NCBI GenBank assembly: GCA_934045075.1
Contig: OW203722.1
Span: 13,826,796 to 13,890,795 of the forward strand
Direction of reading: 5' to 3'
DNA: 64,000 nucleotides
Source: Yponomeuta sedellus
Taxonomy: Eukaryota; Arthropoda; Insecta; Lepidoptera; Yponomeutidae
Below the pieces are notes generated by a model, which saw only the letters and a program-made list of their open reading frames with translations, did not search any database and had not been told where the DNA came from. Numbering within the stretch: position 1 is the stretch's first letter; the number at the start of each line of letters is the position of its first letter. Below are positions 13,495 through 25,226 of the stretch, piece after piece. Both the position numbers and the translations under genes were made by a program.

Positions 13495-13812
13495 CATATC
13501 ATATACTCACGCCTGTATCCCAGAGGGATAGCAGACACCAGGGACTGCCACTTGCCACGATCCTAACAAATCATCTTCGCTTCATCCATGTCCGTTAGTT
13601 GACGCATGTTCGCATACTGGTTTCAGGTACTTTTTATCTTGCCCTTTGCTAATACATTCCCTATTTGGTCGAAGTATGTCCGCCCGGGACGTCCCTTACC
13701 GGTGTTCCTCCCAGATTCGCTCGATATATTTGATTTGTCAATCTTTTTTCCTTCATTCTCTACACATATCCACATATCTCAACACATACAAACCAACGGA
13801 ACATTCATTTCC
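13495..13812 (+). repeat. Dispersed repeat 'cacgcctgtatccc...gccacttgccacgatcct'
   Basis: The block has 'ctcacgcctgtatcccagag', 'gccacttgccacgatcctaa', 'cttcgcttcatccatgtccg' and 'tgtccgcccgggacgtccct' in order. Partial copies lie at 54038-54105 and at the very end of the window (63975-64000). Short open frames inside are by chance. Confidence 0.7.
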
Positions 13813-14267
13813 CAATAAAAAATTTGCAAAATTCGCCTTTTACTCTATGCTTGGATCACATATTGCGTAGCTAGCTCTTAATATGCTAAACCGCATTATT
13901 GGAGATCCAATTACAGTGGTCGTAAATTAATTAATTACCAAATCTATAACTATTCCATATGTCTCTGTTGGTCGGTGTCATTGATGATAAGTATTTGATT
14001 ATTAGTGGTCATTTATTTGTTACTATTGTTATGGTAGCAAGCCTCTTTCAAGAGATAGTAAAAAGCAAAGTCCTGAATTTGCACTATTCTACAAAATTTA
14101 ATCAAATTTCTTCTCGTCATCAAAATCATCACGCGACGTAAAATTCTCAAATTTTACGGGACGAGATGATTTTTAAAGCGTCTAGTGGCATCTTTACTTG
14201 CACTAGATAGATGAAGAGACCACTCGAACGCATCAGTTTCTGGCACATTGTTTTTAGATGGAGTAGG

Positions 14268-14440
14268 CTTTTTTTTAATGTAGACTCGTTTGGCCCCTGC
14301 TGGGCAAATGCCTCCCCTTTTACCTTCCACTCCTCCCTGTGCATGGCCACCTCCTGCCAGCGGGGCAAAAAGATCGTGAGGTCGTCCCGCCATCTCCGTC
14401 ATTATTATTATTGTATTATTATTATTATTATACCATCCTG
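14268..14440 (+). repeat. Dispersed retroposon with (ATT)n tail
   Basis: A T-run and 'gtagactcgtttggcccctg' lead into 'ctgggcaaatgcctcccctt', then 'cagcggggcaaaaagatcg' and 'gaggtcgtcccgccatctcc'. The block ends in an ATT microsatellite (14403-14440). A conserved block with a short 3' simple repeat is retroposon-like. Overlapping open frames on both strands here have no domain. Confidence 0.65.
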
Positions 14441-16199
14441 CTAGCTTAGACGTTTGGTTGACGGTAACGGTGGTGGCCCGCGGCTTGGTTGGCTGCGCAC
14501 GTGTTGACCAACTCTGCACTTCTCCAAACACCTTGGTGCAATTGTTACCTTATGTTGTTTTTAATATAGGCGTTGTTATTATAAATGTAATTAGTAATTT
14601 CCTTAATAATGTAAAATCAACTGACCAGATTAAAGTTGCACACTTCCGAGAAATAGTTTTCCTCAAGCATTAGTATTCTTGCGGAGAGGTCCTAATTCAG
14701 CGCACGGCATCTAGCGTTGCTCGCTGCGTAGGTGCTGAGATAGCTGAAACAAAACAAGTCAAACAGAAGCATAAGGCGGTAAGAAGCGATTAGTTCACGA
14801 AAACCAGATCGGACACTTGAAGCAATGTTTGCGAAAAGCAATTTTACGCGCACACGTATTTAAACCGAAGTGATGTGGCATGTTCAAAATAAAGTTTCAA
14901 TGTGATGAGAGCAAACCTACACCATACTTCAGCTTGGTACTATTCAGTCAAATGCCTCAAAATGTTTAAACCAACCACCAACTTACCCGTATCATAGATC
15001 TACAAATCACGGTTTGCTAGACATTTGAATTTAAATAGTTGAGTAACCCATAAATTAACTAGTAGGATGACTAATTGTACTTATCGGCCACGTCATGTAC
15101 ATCGAATTGTCATAATAAACGATGTATGTTCGCAATGCACGGATAGCCTTCTCAGTCTTGACCTTGAAAATGACAGTAGAAAGTTATTGTCATGCATAAT
15201 GAGGTCTCCACGTCCTCCTTTGCCAAGTATGACACGATTGAACGGAACGGTAGAGGATCAAAACAGTTTAACACAATATGTCATTCTTCGTTGACCATTC
15301 AGTTCTGTTAAGTATTTGTTTCAACGTAAAAACATCTCATTTTGAAAGTCATTAGTAACTTAAACAAGACACCAAGCTACTTCACTATAAAAAAACAAAA
15401 CAAACCTCGCTCTAGTCGCCTTTCCTACACTAATTTCAGACTCAATTTAGAATCTAAATAATACGCAGTGATTGCCATCACGAACTATAATATTAGGAAC
15501 AGAGTCAATGCTGCGGCTAAAAACACGAACAGCACCCGATAGTTCTAACCATACCGCCCTCATCTCGATACAAATTACTATTAGTGCAGCCTTTCTATAG
15601 GTACATCGTTCTGTGATAGCTTGCAGCTTGGCAGGTGCCCGCTGACCAGCACAAGATCACGCGTGATAGGGAACTTGATGCGTCCACAGATTTTCTGATT
15701 CGAGCGCATCAATTTGGGGCCACAAAACGGGTTGAAAACCTTAGAGCAGCCAATTTTGTTTACAAGCATTTTTTATATAAGGCGTTAACAGTTTGTTAGT
15801 ATTATACTTTTAAATATTTTAATTTTTCATACAATTTGACTTGAATATTGTATGAATAATAAATTTGAGAAATCTTAACTTTTGTTTTTGGAAGTAATTA
15901 GTTATCGATATTGAATAAACGGGTGTGCCTTATTTAAATATCACGTTGCATTTGTGACCAACGTGTATATATAAAGTTATATAAATATAAGGTCAAGTAC
16001 AGGGTCTGAATCGCCATCGTTTTTGTACGTTTCTAAATCATGGTTAGAGATTTCCTTTAAAAATTGTCAACCGAATTCGTAGTCACCCTTTATTGTCAAC
16101 ATTTACTTAGCTAAATCTGCAGCTACTCAGACATCTTGCATGAGTCTAAATACAAGTGGACCATCTATAATGTTAGTAAGTATTGCATAGTAAGCTAAC
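14441..16199. other. Non-coding stretch
   Basis: No supported gene or repeat. Short open frames lack domains and splice context. Confidence 0.5.
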
Positions 16200-16293
16200 A
16201 TTGTGAATAATCACACTATTTTTATTTTTAATGCACTAACCCGTGCTAAGGAACATAAATAGGTTTAAATAGGTTTTTAAAATTGTGAATAAT
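16200..16293 (-). mobile_element. SINE family 1, short copy with direct repeats
   Basis: The terminus 'tttttaatgcactaacccgt' is joined to the opposite terminus 'aaataggtttttaaaa' with almost nothing between, so this is an internally deleted copy. It is bounded by the 12-bp direct repeat attgtgaataat (16200-16211 and 16282-16293). Part of the right repeat overlaps the family consensus, so the true target duplication may be shorter. Confidence 0.7.
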
Positions 16294-16825
16294 GCTAGGT
16301 GCGCTATTTTGCTGCTAGGATCGTTCACAGGAACTTCTCTGCAATTCATGTGCATTATTCGCAGCTGATTTGAACGTTGAAAGCGAGCTCTTTAAGCATG
16401 TTTTCACAAACCACTACAGCCAGCGAGCTCTAAGCACTCTCATGATGCGAGTTTGTATTTGAGTATCATCCAGCTTACTAAAGAACTTTACATTCACATA
16501 ATTTCACACAGCTATCTATCTCTATATTGGTAACAGAGATCCTTGGAGAAAGTCCAGTCCGTGGGGATGCTCCCTTGGCATAAAACAGCACAAGTTAGTA
16601 TCGTACTTGACCCAGTTTGCACTATATTCCTTGTAGCAAAGCAGGCAGATGCAAGCGGACGTTGAAACGGGGTCGGTAATAAGTATATGCATTTCTAACT
16701 CAGTGCGGCGACGGCGTAGAGCGCATATTTCATACGCTTGTCTTCCCTCGACTCCTTCACGCGCCGTTGTACGTGACCAATAAATCATACAACTTCTTCA
16801 ATTCATTGTTTCCATGCTGGTCATT
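16294..16825. other. Non-coding stretch
   Basis: No supported gene or repeat. Confidence 0.45.
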
Positions 16826-17077
16826 TTTAAGAAATATTGTAGGTCGTGGGTTCGAACGCAGGCGCATGTTCCAATGTTTTCTACGCATCGTAAATTTGTG
16901 AATTTGTAGTAGTACTACCCTAGTAGTAAACCTGAGTGAAAGATGTGCTCACGTACTTCAGCGCTTGAAATTGCCAACCCGCCAGTGGGCACGCGTGTTA
17001 ATTTAGTTCGTTTGTTCACTCTCTTTTAAAACAGGCTTGTGCCCAGCAGTGGCACATATGTAGGCTGCATAAAAAAT
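16826..17077 (+). mobile_element. tRNA-like retroposon ending 'cccagcagtgg...taggctgcat'
   Basis: A B-box-like 'ggtcgtgggttcgaacgc' near 16843 is followed by 'gcgcttgaaattgccaaccc' and a terminal block 'cttgtgcccagcagtggcac' plus 'atatgtaggctgcataaaaa'. The middle block recurs at about 60728. The terminal block has relatives near 34965, 56170 and 62040. The head is incomplete. Confidence 0.6.
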
Positions 17078-17616
17078 GAAAGCACGAAGATCTATATTTT
17101 CGTGATACTGCTTGTTACTTTTAAAGAGTCTCACCAAAATATAAATGTGAAAAAGGCTAAATTACTTGGCAAGAGAAAGCAAAACTAGATCGTGTTATAT
17201 AAAAACAACGGCTGATGCATCGCTCTTTGTGTCTCAAAATTGGCTTGACACACTGCTGTCCGTCTAGACTTACTTTCTATTTCAGTTTCAGTGAAGGTTA
17301 CCTCAGTGAGATTTATAACAAAGATGGTAAAAGTGAGAATAAACAAAGCACAAAAAATGCAAATAGTCGGCACAGAATTTTATTAACGGACGAAGGAATA
17401 TTCAGTCTACTTAATATTAAACTGTAAAGACTATCAGCGACGCTATTAGCGCTTAATGTAGATCTCAGCGCTACGTAGAAGAGACAAGCCTGGAGAACAG
17501 TATACAAATGAAAGAAAGAAAGTGAACGTTAGTGAAGCACGATTATTGCCAACAAATACTAAATAACGTACAATAACTGAAATAAATCTTAAAAACTAAA
17601 TTTGGCAAAAGACCTT
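17078..17616. other. Non-coding stretch
   Basis: No supported gene or repeat. Confidence 0.45.
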
Positions 17617-17778
17617 ATAATTAAAACTGTTTTTATACGGATTTCACTCGTTTATTACATTTTTACAATTTTCCGACGTGTCATCCGAGATCACGGCACA
17701 TGAAAAAGTGTCGAAACATCGGAAAATTGTAAAAATGTAATAAACGAGTGAAATCCGTATAAAAACAGTTTTAATTAT
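17617..17778. mobile_element. Foldback element: perfect 60-bp inverted repeat
   Basis: The left arm 17617-17676 (starting ataattaaaactgttttta) is reverse-complemented without a single mismatch at 17719-17778, around a 42-nt loop. No clear target duplication flanks it. A 60-bp perfect stem could be a MITE with long terminal repeats or, if transcribed, a source of dsRNA. Perfect arms in otherwise diverged DNA suggest recent origin or correction. Confidence 0.9.
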
Positions 17779-20095
17779 GTCTAGTGCTCGTGTTAACCTT
17801 AGATAATACTAAAAAGACCTTTTGCTCACCTTAAAGTCGCAAAGGATGCTCAATGCTCAAGGTATGTAAGCAACAGTTTAATAAGTACTTGTACCCATGG
17901 TTCCAATTGATGTAGAACTGAAACGCACTTGTGAGCATTTTCGCGGCTGCGGGTAAATTATATGGAAAATTCGTACTACAGCACGATTGAGTGCGCGAGC
18001 ATTGATACATTCTATACATAAGGCATTTGACCGCATTTAAACGCAAAGGATGGTTACGCAACCGCTAGAGTGTTTTCAGTCCGTCTTAGAAGTGAAAAGT
18101 AAAAAAGGAAAAGAAGTTTTTCATTGAAAGTTTGCATTGAATTGCTCCATTTCTGTCAAGAAAATGCAATTAACTATTGCTACGAAAGTTCACGCGGACG
18201 TCTCTGTTGTATTTATTAAGGAGTTTCATACAGTAACAATGGAAAAATTTAAAATCTTACTTTTTAGATCGTTTTTGCAAAAATCAAGTCAACAGTGATA
18301 ATTTGGGACCCACGACTGAGAGCCTAGGATCACGGACCTGGGACTAGATACCATTTTATGCTAAAACGACTGTTTTTAACGTAAAAGCTATCTAGACCAG
18401 TAAAGTTATTTAGGGTTCCGTAGTCAACAACCCTTATGGTTTTGCCATGTCCATCCGTATGTCAGTCTGTCTATTCGCGGCTTAGCACATAAATGGCAAG
18501 TACTAGAACGATAGGACCACATTTTAATTTAACAAAACAATAGGACCTCATTTTAATGTAACAAAACGATAGGACCACATTTTAATGTAATTAATATTTG
18601 ACACCTAATTTACCTGTGAAGAAAGTTATGTTTTTTCATTATTAGCTAGATCTACTGCCAGGATACCCTTTAGAGCGTAGTATTCCCATTCACTCGCACA
18701 TTCTAAAATGATAAATGAATTAAGTACAGAGGAAATTATTACTAAACATTTGACTTCAAGTAAAAGTATACTGTGGACTAATATAGCCGGAAGAAGAAGA
18801 AGAAGAAAAGTATACAAATTGTAACGAGCCTACGGAGAATGTTCTTATTTCTAGATTGATATTAAAACTATTAAAACATGGCGCTACAGTATCCGTAACC
18901 GATGCAACACGGGGTTATTTTCAAAATGCGCAAATCCTGAAACCTGACGGTTACAGCTTGTCATTTACAACAACTCCTGTTTTACGACTTTTGATTGTAC
19001 TGGCCAATTTTTGAGTTTTTAAAAACCGCGTGAGACAGAGACATCTGATCAAACAGACAAAATTCACAGCGTTATTATATGTATAGAACAATAAAGTACT
19101 AACATAATGAGCGATAATAATTATAAGTGAATAATCTCATATAGTTTTCAATAATGGAGCGTATGTGTAATATAAGAATTATTATAATGATAATAATAAT
19201 GTGATTATCTTTATCAATAATATCTATGATGATAATACTGTAATGTCGTATTGTTAATAATGTAAATAATATGTGCGCCATTTGTGTATCAATCCTATCG
19301 GATATATGGTGGCAACGTATTCCGTCTCTCTTAGGGCACATTGCACGACTATCTCATAGCCTCCAATATAGTATAATGATGGGCAAAGTGGAGCGGAAGA
19401 GATATTGAGGCAGATCACCCTCCTGAATGCGTGACCAGATCACCAAGGAAAGAAAATTGGCCAGAAAACTGTGTAAAATGTGCATGATTTAATAAATATC
19501 TAATGAAACGCCATGGACATTTCTATAATGGCCAGGCTGTAGTTATTAAGCCTTACATGTTTCGCAGTTGATATTTTTTCTTTGTTTATAGCTTTGAGTT
19601 GCAACTCTATGGTTGCGTATCTTTAATAAAACCGTCTCTGTTTATTCTGACGATTCGAAATGAGAAACGAATGGAACAAACCTTAGTAATTTTTCGACTA
19701 TTATGTAGATACAGGTATGTATTAAATTAATTTTCAAAGTATTCACCCTCATAACCTCACTCCTAAACCCAAGGGCGTAGTAAAAACAAATATTATATGT
19801 AATTTCCTGACGGGTGTTGTAAAAAAAAATTGTCATCGATTAGTTTAGGTCTTATTTATGTAACACTAAAATGATTTTTTTTTTCTCTTTTAGAAAAAAT
19901 AACAACATCGCACGTTATAATCTTTAAGTTAAACAGGTTGACTCAAAGATTCAGGTCTGTTGATCAATGCTTAATGCAGGCTAATTGCGTCCAGTAGTAG
20001 AAAGTAGAAAACAGGCCGTTTCCCAGAGAGAAAGAGAGAGAGTATAGGCATAATCACCACGCGTGACCATCGGGATTGGCACTCAGGTTTCATCA
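17779..20095. other. Non-coding stretch
   Basis: No gene is supported. It holds a fragment of the 'agggttccgta' element (18412-18480), a 29-bp tandem repeat (18508-18594) and AT-rich sequence with many TAATAA-like runs at 19100-19270. Confidence 0.5.
18508..18594. repeat. 29-bp tandem repeat x 3
   Basis: Units 18508-18536, 18537-18565 and 18566-18594 share 'ataggacc.cattttaat.taa' with two or three differences. A small recent minisatellite. Confidence 0.9.
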
Positions 20096-21665
20096 CGATA
20101 TAAGATAAGATAAGAATATTCTTTATTGTAAGTACACCAGAGCACATATTATAAAACATGTAAAGATACAAAGTACAATTGGCGGCCTTATTGCTAAAAG
20201 CAATTTATTCCAGACAACCTTACGACGGAAAGTTGCTGAAGGAAATAAGAGACGGGTAGCCGGTGCAAATATGAATATTTTAATACACTACTTATATAAA
20301 TAACAATACACCTACATAAACAGTTACACACATAGTTATGATAAACTTACATAAATACGTTATAATAACAATCTACGCGATGAGGAAATAAATACAATAT
20401 TGTGTACCTATATTGAGACATACGGAAAAGACAAAATGAAAAGGACAATGCACGAATACTAAACTTGCAGGGACAGATAAAACGCCTTAACTTTGCTTTT
20501 AAAGACAGCTGAGGAAGGGGAGCGCCTTATTGATACCAGAAGATCATTCCACAGCCGAGTGGCCGTTACGGTAAACGAGTCGCTGAAGAACCTCGTCGAG
20601 TGAGTTGGAGTCTTCAGCGACATATTCAGGTCAGACCTTAATGCCCGGCTGTGGGAATCACCGAGGTAGGTAAAGCGCACTTTAAGATAAGAAGGAGTGG
20701 CTGGATTGAACAGCATTGAGTACAGAAGAGAGAGAATGTGAGCATTCCTACGAAAACGGATGGGAAGCCACTTCAGCTTAGCGCGGAATTCGGAGACGTG
20801 GTCATATTTGCGTAAACCAAATATGAATATTATCACAAAGTTTTGGAGGCGCTCAAGTTTATTAAGTTGCACTTCGGTGACATCAAGATAGCTGGCATCA
20901 GCGTAGTCGAGGATAGGTAGCAACAGACATTGCGCAAGTGCAATTTTGGTCGCAGTTGGTAGAAAGTTCCGTAACCTCCTCAGAGAGGCCGCTGAAGCGA
21001 ATATTTTCCGACTCACCTTCGCTAGCTGAGGCGACCAAGTCAGACACCTATCGATAATGACCCCAAAGTTCTTGACCTTCTCACTGAAGGGAATTACGAC
21101 ACCGTCAAATTGAACTCTTGGAAGCTGGTCCCACTTGATCCGCGATATCATTCTAGGACTGCCGATAACAATAACTTGAGTCTTAGAGGGATTAACCCCC
21201 AAACCATGAGACCTACTCCATTCTAGGATATGATCGAGGTTTGCATTGGTATCTTTAATTGCCAAAGACAGATCATCTACAGAAGATTGCGTGTAAATTT
21301 GTAAATCATCTGCATATAAGTGGTAGGAAGAAGAAAGGTTTTTGGAAATGCTATTTATGAATATGGTAAAGAGAAGAGGAGACAACACGCCACTTTGAGG
21401 GACACCGGCAGTAGTACCACACCAAGAGGAGAAGGATTCGTCAATACGTATACGTTGCCGGCGCCCTTGCAAGTAACTACGAAACCAGTCAATCACCTTT
21501 GGAGATATTATGTTGAGAGAACACAGCGTCCCTAGCAGGACACCAAAGTCCACCGTGTTGAACGCATTGCCGAAGTCCAACAACGTGAGGATAGTGACAT
21601 AGCCATTCTCCATCCATACGTATATCATCCGTGATTTTAATGAGTGCCGTAACCGTACTGACCGA
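20096..21665 (-). mobile_element. 5'-truncated LINE, minus strand
   Basis: The element carries a C-terminal reverse-transcriptase frame (20459-21628) followed on the minus strand by an AT-rich 3' region. It ends in a short TAAGA/TCTTA microsatellite at 20101-20115, typical of target-primed non-LTR retrotransposons. The coding similarity stops near 21665, where SINE family 2 begins, so more than half of ORF2 (endonuclease and N-terminal RT) is missing. A related 3'-end fragment ('tacaattggcgg') lies at 63197-63245. Confidence 0.85.
20459..21628 (-). pseudogene. LINE reverse transcriptase, C-terminal part, frameshifted at its 5' end
   Basis: A 389-residue open frame covers RT motifs from A to the C-terminal region. 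Motif A is LTLLDFGNAFNTVDF, followed by QGRRQRIRI, motif B GVPQSGVLSPLLFTIFIN and motif C YADDLQIY. The C-terminal region contains LWNDLL. The expected LLDF.KAFDTVD and GVPQGSVLSP forms are slightly altered (PQSG for PQGS). The ATG is not a real start: upstream, another frame (about 21610-21660) continues the protein as STVTALIKITDDIR, so a frameshift lies near 21610-21625. The family is a non-LTR RT of the Jockey/CR1 group; the clade is not resolved. It is probably non-functional. Confidence 0.9.
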
Positions 21666-21679
21666 TATCTTACTTATAG

Positions 21680-21840
21680 TTCCTAGTTAGCGAGTGGTTT
21701 GCTACTATAATTTCACAGATGTATAATTTCATAACTTAGAAAACATAGTCATGCTAGTGTCAACAAAAACATGCTGGCATTCAAACATGCCCACGACCTC
21801 CCGAATGAGAAGCCACCGTTCTATTGCTCCTCTACCAATA
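21680..21840 (-). mobile_element. SINE family 2 copy
   Basis: On the minus strand a tRNA-like head with B-box (about 21775-21835, containing 'cacgacctcccgaatgagaa' on the plus strand) is followed by a body ending in 'gtagcaaaccactcgctaa'. The same plan occurs at 36850-37015 (minus) and 53190-53330 (plus), where the body ends 'gtagcaat.tcactcgctaa'. It abuts the truncated LINE at 20096-21665. Confidence 0.75.
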
Positions 21841-23099
21841 CTCCCGCCCATAAACAAATTTAAAACATACATAAAAAAGTGAAAATATCAAATTTGCGCG
21901 CGCTATGGTTATAGGTTTTTAGTAACAGTTTTAATTAGTTTTATACGGGTATAAGGCGATCCAACACCCGGTGTGATAGTGACTTGAAGTCTGCAGTAAA
22001 TTTCACATAGTGCATGAGAGCAAAATAAAATCAATAAGCATGAAATATAATATCAAACAAATCAGTGATATGCAAAAAGAACAGTTCTAAGTGTTTTTGT
22101 TATCTGGAAATCCCGCATCCTTCGAAATAATTAGTATCCACAGAAGGCTTCGTGTTGCTATTTTGTCTCCGTATTTGCCGAAGGCTGTTGGTCGTCAGTC
22201 GCAGCGACGCGCGACACGCCGTCGCCCGATCCCGCGGATTAGGCTCACGACACGCGCCCGACCCGCTATTTATGTCCGCCCGCAAACCAAACAACTTGTA
22301 GGCTCTTTATTACAGTTGTTTCTTTTCCGTTCGCAAGCTCGTTACCGGTTCCGATAAAATACGGCTCCGATTTCATTTGTTGTTCAAACAACAGCCATCG
22401 GTTTCGCGAGCGCAAGTAACTCTACACGGAAATGCATACTTTTTCAATTAGTTCACTCAAAATTGATTTCTAGTTGGAAGTCTACAGAATTCCTTCACGG
22501 GGTGATAGATAGTTTTATTTCTAGAAGCAAAATCAGAATTGACAAAGACAAAAAATATTATAGTCACTATACTTGGTTGCCAATATTGATCGGTCGGTTG
22601 TGCTAAAGAAAATTGGCCTTTCTGGCCTTATTCTTTTTTTTTTAATGTTATTATTTTACAGGACCATGTACGAAACTTAAGTCCTAACTTATTGGCCTTA
22701 TTCTTCACCATTTGCCACAGATTATGTGAGGAGTCCATGAATCATCCGCACAGATAATTTTTTTTATTTATGCCTTTGCTTGGAGATTGTTTTTTTTATT
22801 CGATTTGAAAAAGATACACACCAGAGTGACAGTTAATTCATGTTAACAGTTTTTCAGTTGGTCTGTGGCCCAAACCCGTAGTTTCCACCACAAGTAAAAA
22901 AAATACATAATACGGGACAAGGCCACTAAACTTTTAGCACCTGTACCTTGCTGCCGTTTTGGCAGTCTGAATTAATTTTGTCCTAATCGTATTATGATTG
23001 TAATATCTAATATAATGTGTTACTAGCCTTATATTCATATTAAAATGTCATCTTAAACCAAAGAAAACACAAATAAAGTCAGAGATTAAAAAATAAGAC
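21841..23099. other. Non-coding stretch with a CpG-rich block
   Basis: The block 22180-22430 is clearly richer in GC and CpG than its surroundings ('cagcgacgcgcgacacgccg'). An 88-codon open frame there is Arg-rich and has no domain. It could be a promoter or 5' UTR region, but no exon can be tied to it. The rest is AT-rich and featureless. Confidence 0.45.
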
Positions 23100-23236
23100 C
23101 ATCAAAATGTTTATATTTTTTTTAATGCACTAACCCGTGCTAAGGACACTTTTAAAAACTTATTTAGAGACTAAAAGGTTGCCAGAGGTCGTGGAATTTT
23201 TAGCCTCTAAATAGCTTTTTAAAACATCAAAATGTT
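23100..23236 (-). mobile_element. SINE family 1 copy with 12-bp target duplication
   Basis: The element is bounded by the exact direct repeat catcaaaatgtt (23100-23111 and 23225-23236). It begins 'ttaatgcactaacccgtgct', continues with 'ttttaaaaacttatttagag', then has a remnant of the tRNA B-box side ('gccagaggtcgtggaat') and ends 'agcctctaaatagctttt'. The two ends are inverted copies of each other, giving a foldback structure. The tRNA head is mostly deleted. Confidence 0.85.
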
Positions 23237-23933
23237 GTTTAAAAAAACTTGATTTTCGAATAAATTAAAAATCAAATAATCTAATAAAAAATAAATTTCG
23301 TTGAATTTACTGATTTCTTATCTTAGAGTATATACTACTACGTATAGGACATCGCGATTAACTTTATCGCGGCACGCCTTGCGGTAGAACTAACACCAGT
23401 CCAATTTTTTCGCCATCCAATTTTTACAGTTTTTTCGCCAGGTGGCGCTCCTTAAGCAAACCTCTAAATTGTATACTTCCGACAAAATAACTAATTTCAA
23501 GTGAAAAAACCAGTTAGATAAAGTGAAAACAGTCTTACAGTGTACAGCTCCATCCGAAGTACCTATGCAAATGCTATCTTGACGTAACTGTGAGTACTCT
23601 TCTCAATTTCACGCAAAAACCAAACCACAGTGAATTATAACCTCAAAAATACCGGTGTAGTGCAACATATAAATTCTACACAGTATCTGAAGAATTGAAC
23701 ACTTAGACGATCCTTATGGCCCCGTAATACTGAAAAGCCGTTTTGTCACAAGCTTTAAGCAACAAATAGCTGAGTATTTCGTCGAACTCCTACCTAGTGC
23801 AAAAGTAAACACAGTTTAATTCCGCTACTCGACACCGCGTCGCCTCAATCTACGTGGACTAAATCCGCACCACAACCCACTATCGCTAACTACGGCTACT
23901 CATCAACAGAGGGCGCTACCGGTTCGCAAAACC

Positions 23934-24989
23934 ATGGATTGTACAAAGTGTAGTAAGTTAATTAAGGCAGAAGAGAGCCTCAAATGCATGCAATGCCCAG
24001 CTCATTGCCATTTTCAATGCTTTGGACTAACTGAGAGCGAGTTTAAAAAGATACTTCCTATGAATAAATCGAAATGGAAATGTGTAAGTTGCAAGCAGCC
24101 GAAAAAAACAAACAGCCCCCAGATCACCCTTCTCCGCGTAGAACCAGCTGATGGACAATCGCCTTCCTCTATTGTTAACATCGACTATGCAAACCTAATG
24201 AGCTACATGGACAAAAAATTCGACGCCATGGAGGCGAACTTTTCCGCTCTTAAAATGTCCTTCACAGACCAACTAGCGACTTTGACAAAAACCGTGAGCT
24301 CATGGGAGACGCGTGTCCAAAAGCTGGAAGCGCAAGCTGAAAACACCGACAAATTCAAGGAGGAGATTGACAGACGTGATACCGAGATCTCTACATTAAA
24401 TAAAGTGATACAATCTCTTCAAGAACAATTCAACGCACAAGAACAAAACTATCTTCGCAACGAAATTGAGATAACAGGCATTACGGAGACGGAGAACGAA
24501 AACTTGAACCACGTAATTAGTGTCACAGCTCAAAAGATCGGACTTGATCTGCAGCCGAACGATATAGATAGGGTCATCAGAGTCGGCCCGAAAACCAGCA
24601 GTTATAGACCGACCACGGAGCCCCGCCCTATTGTAGTGCGGTTCATGCGCAATACTAAGCGAAACGAAATGATTAGCGCTGCCCGAGTCAGAAGAAATAT
24701 TACCACCGACGACTTAGAAATCGCTGGACCGCCGAAAAAGCTCTATTTCAACGAACGACTGACCAAAGCAAACAGAAAACTTTTTCGTGAAGTCAGAATT
24801 AGGGCCAGACAACTCGGAATCAGGTACACCTGGGTCAAGAATGGATGCATCTACTCTCGCAGGGATGAGGAAAAATCTCCAAAACAGATATCCAACTGTG
24901 ATGACATCGACCGCCTCCTCGGAAAAGCCCCAGCTCAGCCGCCGCCAGGAACATCAGGCGCGGCACGGTGGTACCGTAGTAGGTCATAG
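23934..24989 (+). CDS. LINE ORF1 protein: PHD finger, coiled coil, nucleic-acid-binding region; C-terminus replaced by transposon
   Basis: The 351-residue frame begins at an ATG after a stop-rich 5' leader. Residues 3-53 form a C4HC3 PHD-type zinc finger (C3, C6, C18, C21, H26, C29, C50, C53). Residues about 95-165 are charged and heptad-like, a probable coiled coil for multimerisation. Residues about 166-320 resemble the RRM-like and C-terminal domains of L1-type ORF1 proteins (NYLRNEIEITGI; IVVRFMRNTKRNEMI; KLYFNERLT; WVKNGCIYSRRD). Such proteins bind the element's RNA in a ribonucleoprotein. Only residues 1-343 are LINE-derived: the last eight (ARWYRSRS) and the TAG stop come from the 5' end of the inserted Transib. 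The native C-terminus is lost. Confidence 0.88.
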   Translation: MDCTKCSKLIKAEESLKCMQCPAHCHFQCFGLTESEFKKILPMNKSKWKCVSCKQPKKTNSPQITLLRVEPADGQSPSSIVNIDYANLMSYMDKKFDAMEANFSALKMSFTDQLATLTKTVSSWETRVQKLEAQAENTDKFKEEIDRRDTEISTLNKVIQSLQEQFNAQEQNYLRNEIEITGITETENENLNHVISVTAQKIGLDLQPNDIDRVIRVGPKTSSYRPTTEPRPIVVRFMRNTKRNEMISAARVRRNITTDDLEIAGPPKKLYFNERLTKANRKLFREVRIRARQLGIRYTWVKNGCIYSRRDEEKSPKQISNCDDIDRLLGKAPAQPPPGTSGAARWYRSRS

Positions 24990-25226
24990 GACTCGGATGG
25001 CAATGACTGAGCTAAGCCATGATATCTGGCTCAGTTACCCACTAATTGTCATACTACCTGAGGGTATAAAAGGTTTCGCAATCTATTGTTCCCAACATTC
25101 CTTTTTCGGCATCCGAAGTGAACACAAGTAATTAGTCATCAACCTGTTATCACCAAGTGCTTTAATTAGCCCAAGACGCGACGCGTGTGTTTAAGTTCCA
25201 ACTTGTCTGTGACCTGCTATTTTACA

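Noticed and set aside
14154..14531. 125-residue minus-strand frame and overlapping plus-strand frames
   Set aside because: They lie within a dispersed repeat with an ATT tail; no domain.
22091..22357. 88-residue Arg-rich frame as a gene
   Set aside because: It follows from CpG-rich sequence; there is no domain and no splice context.
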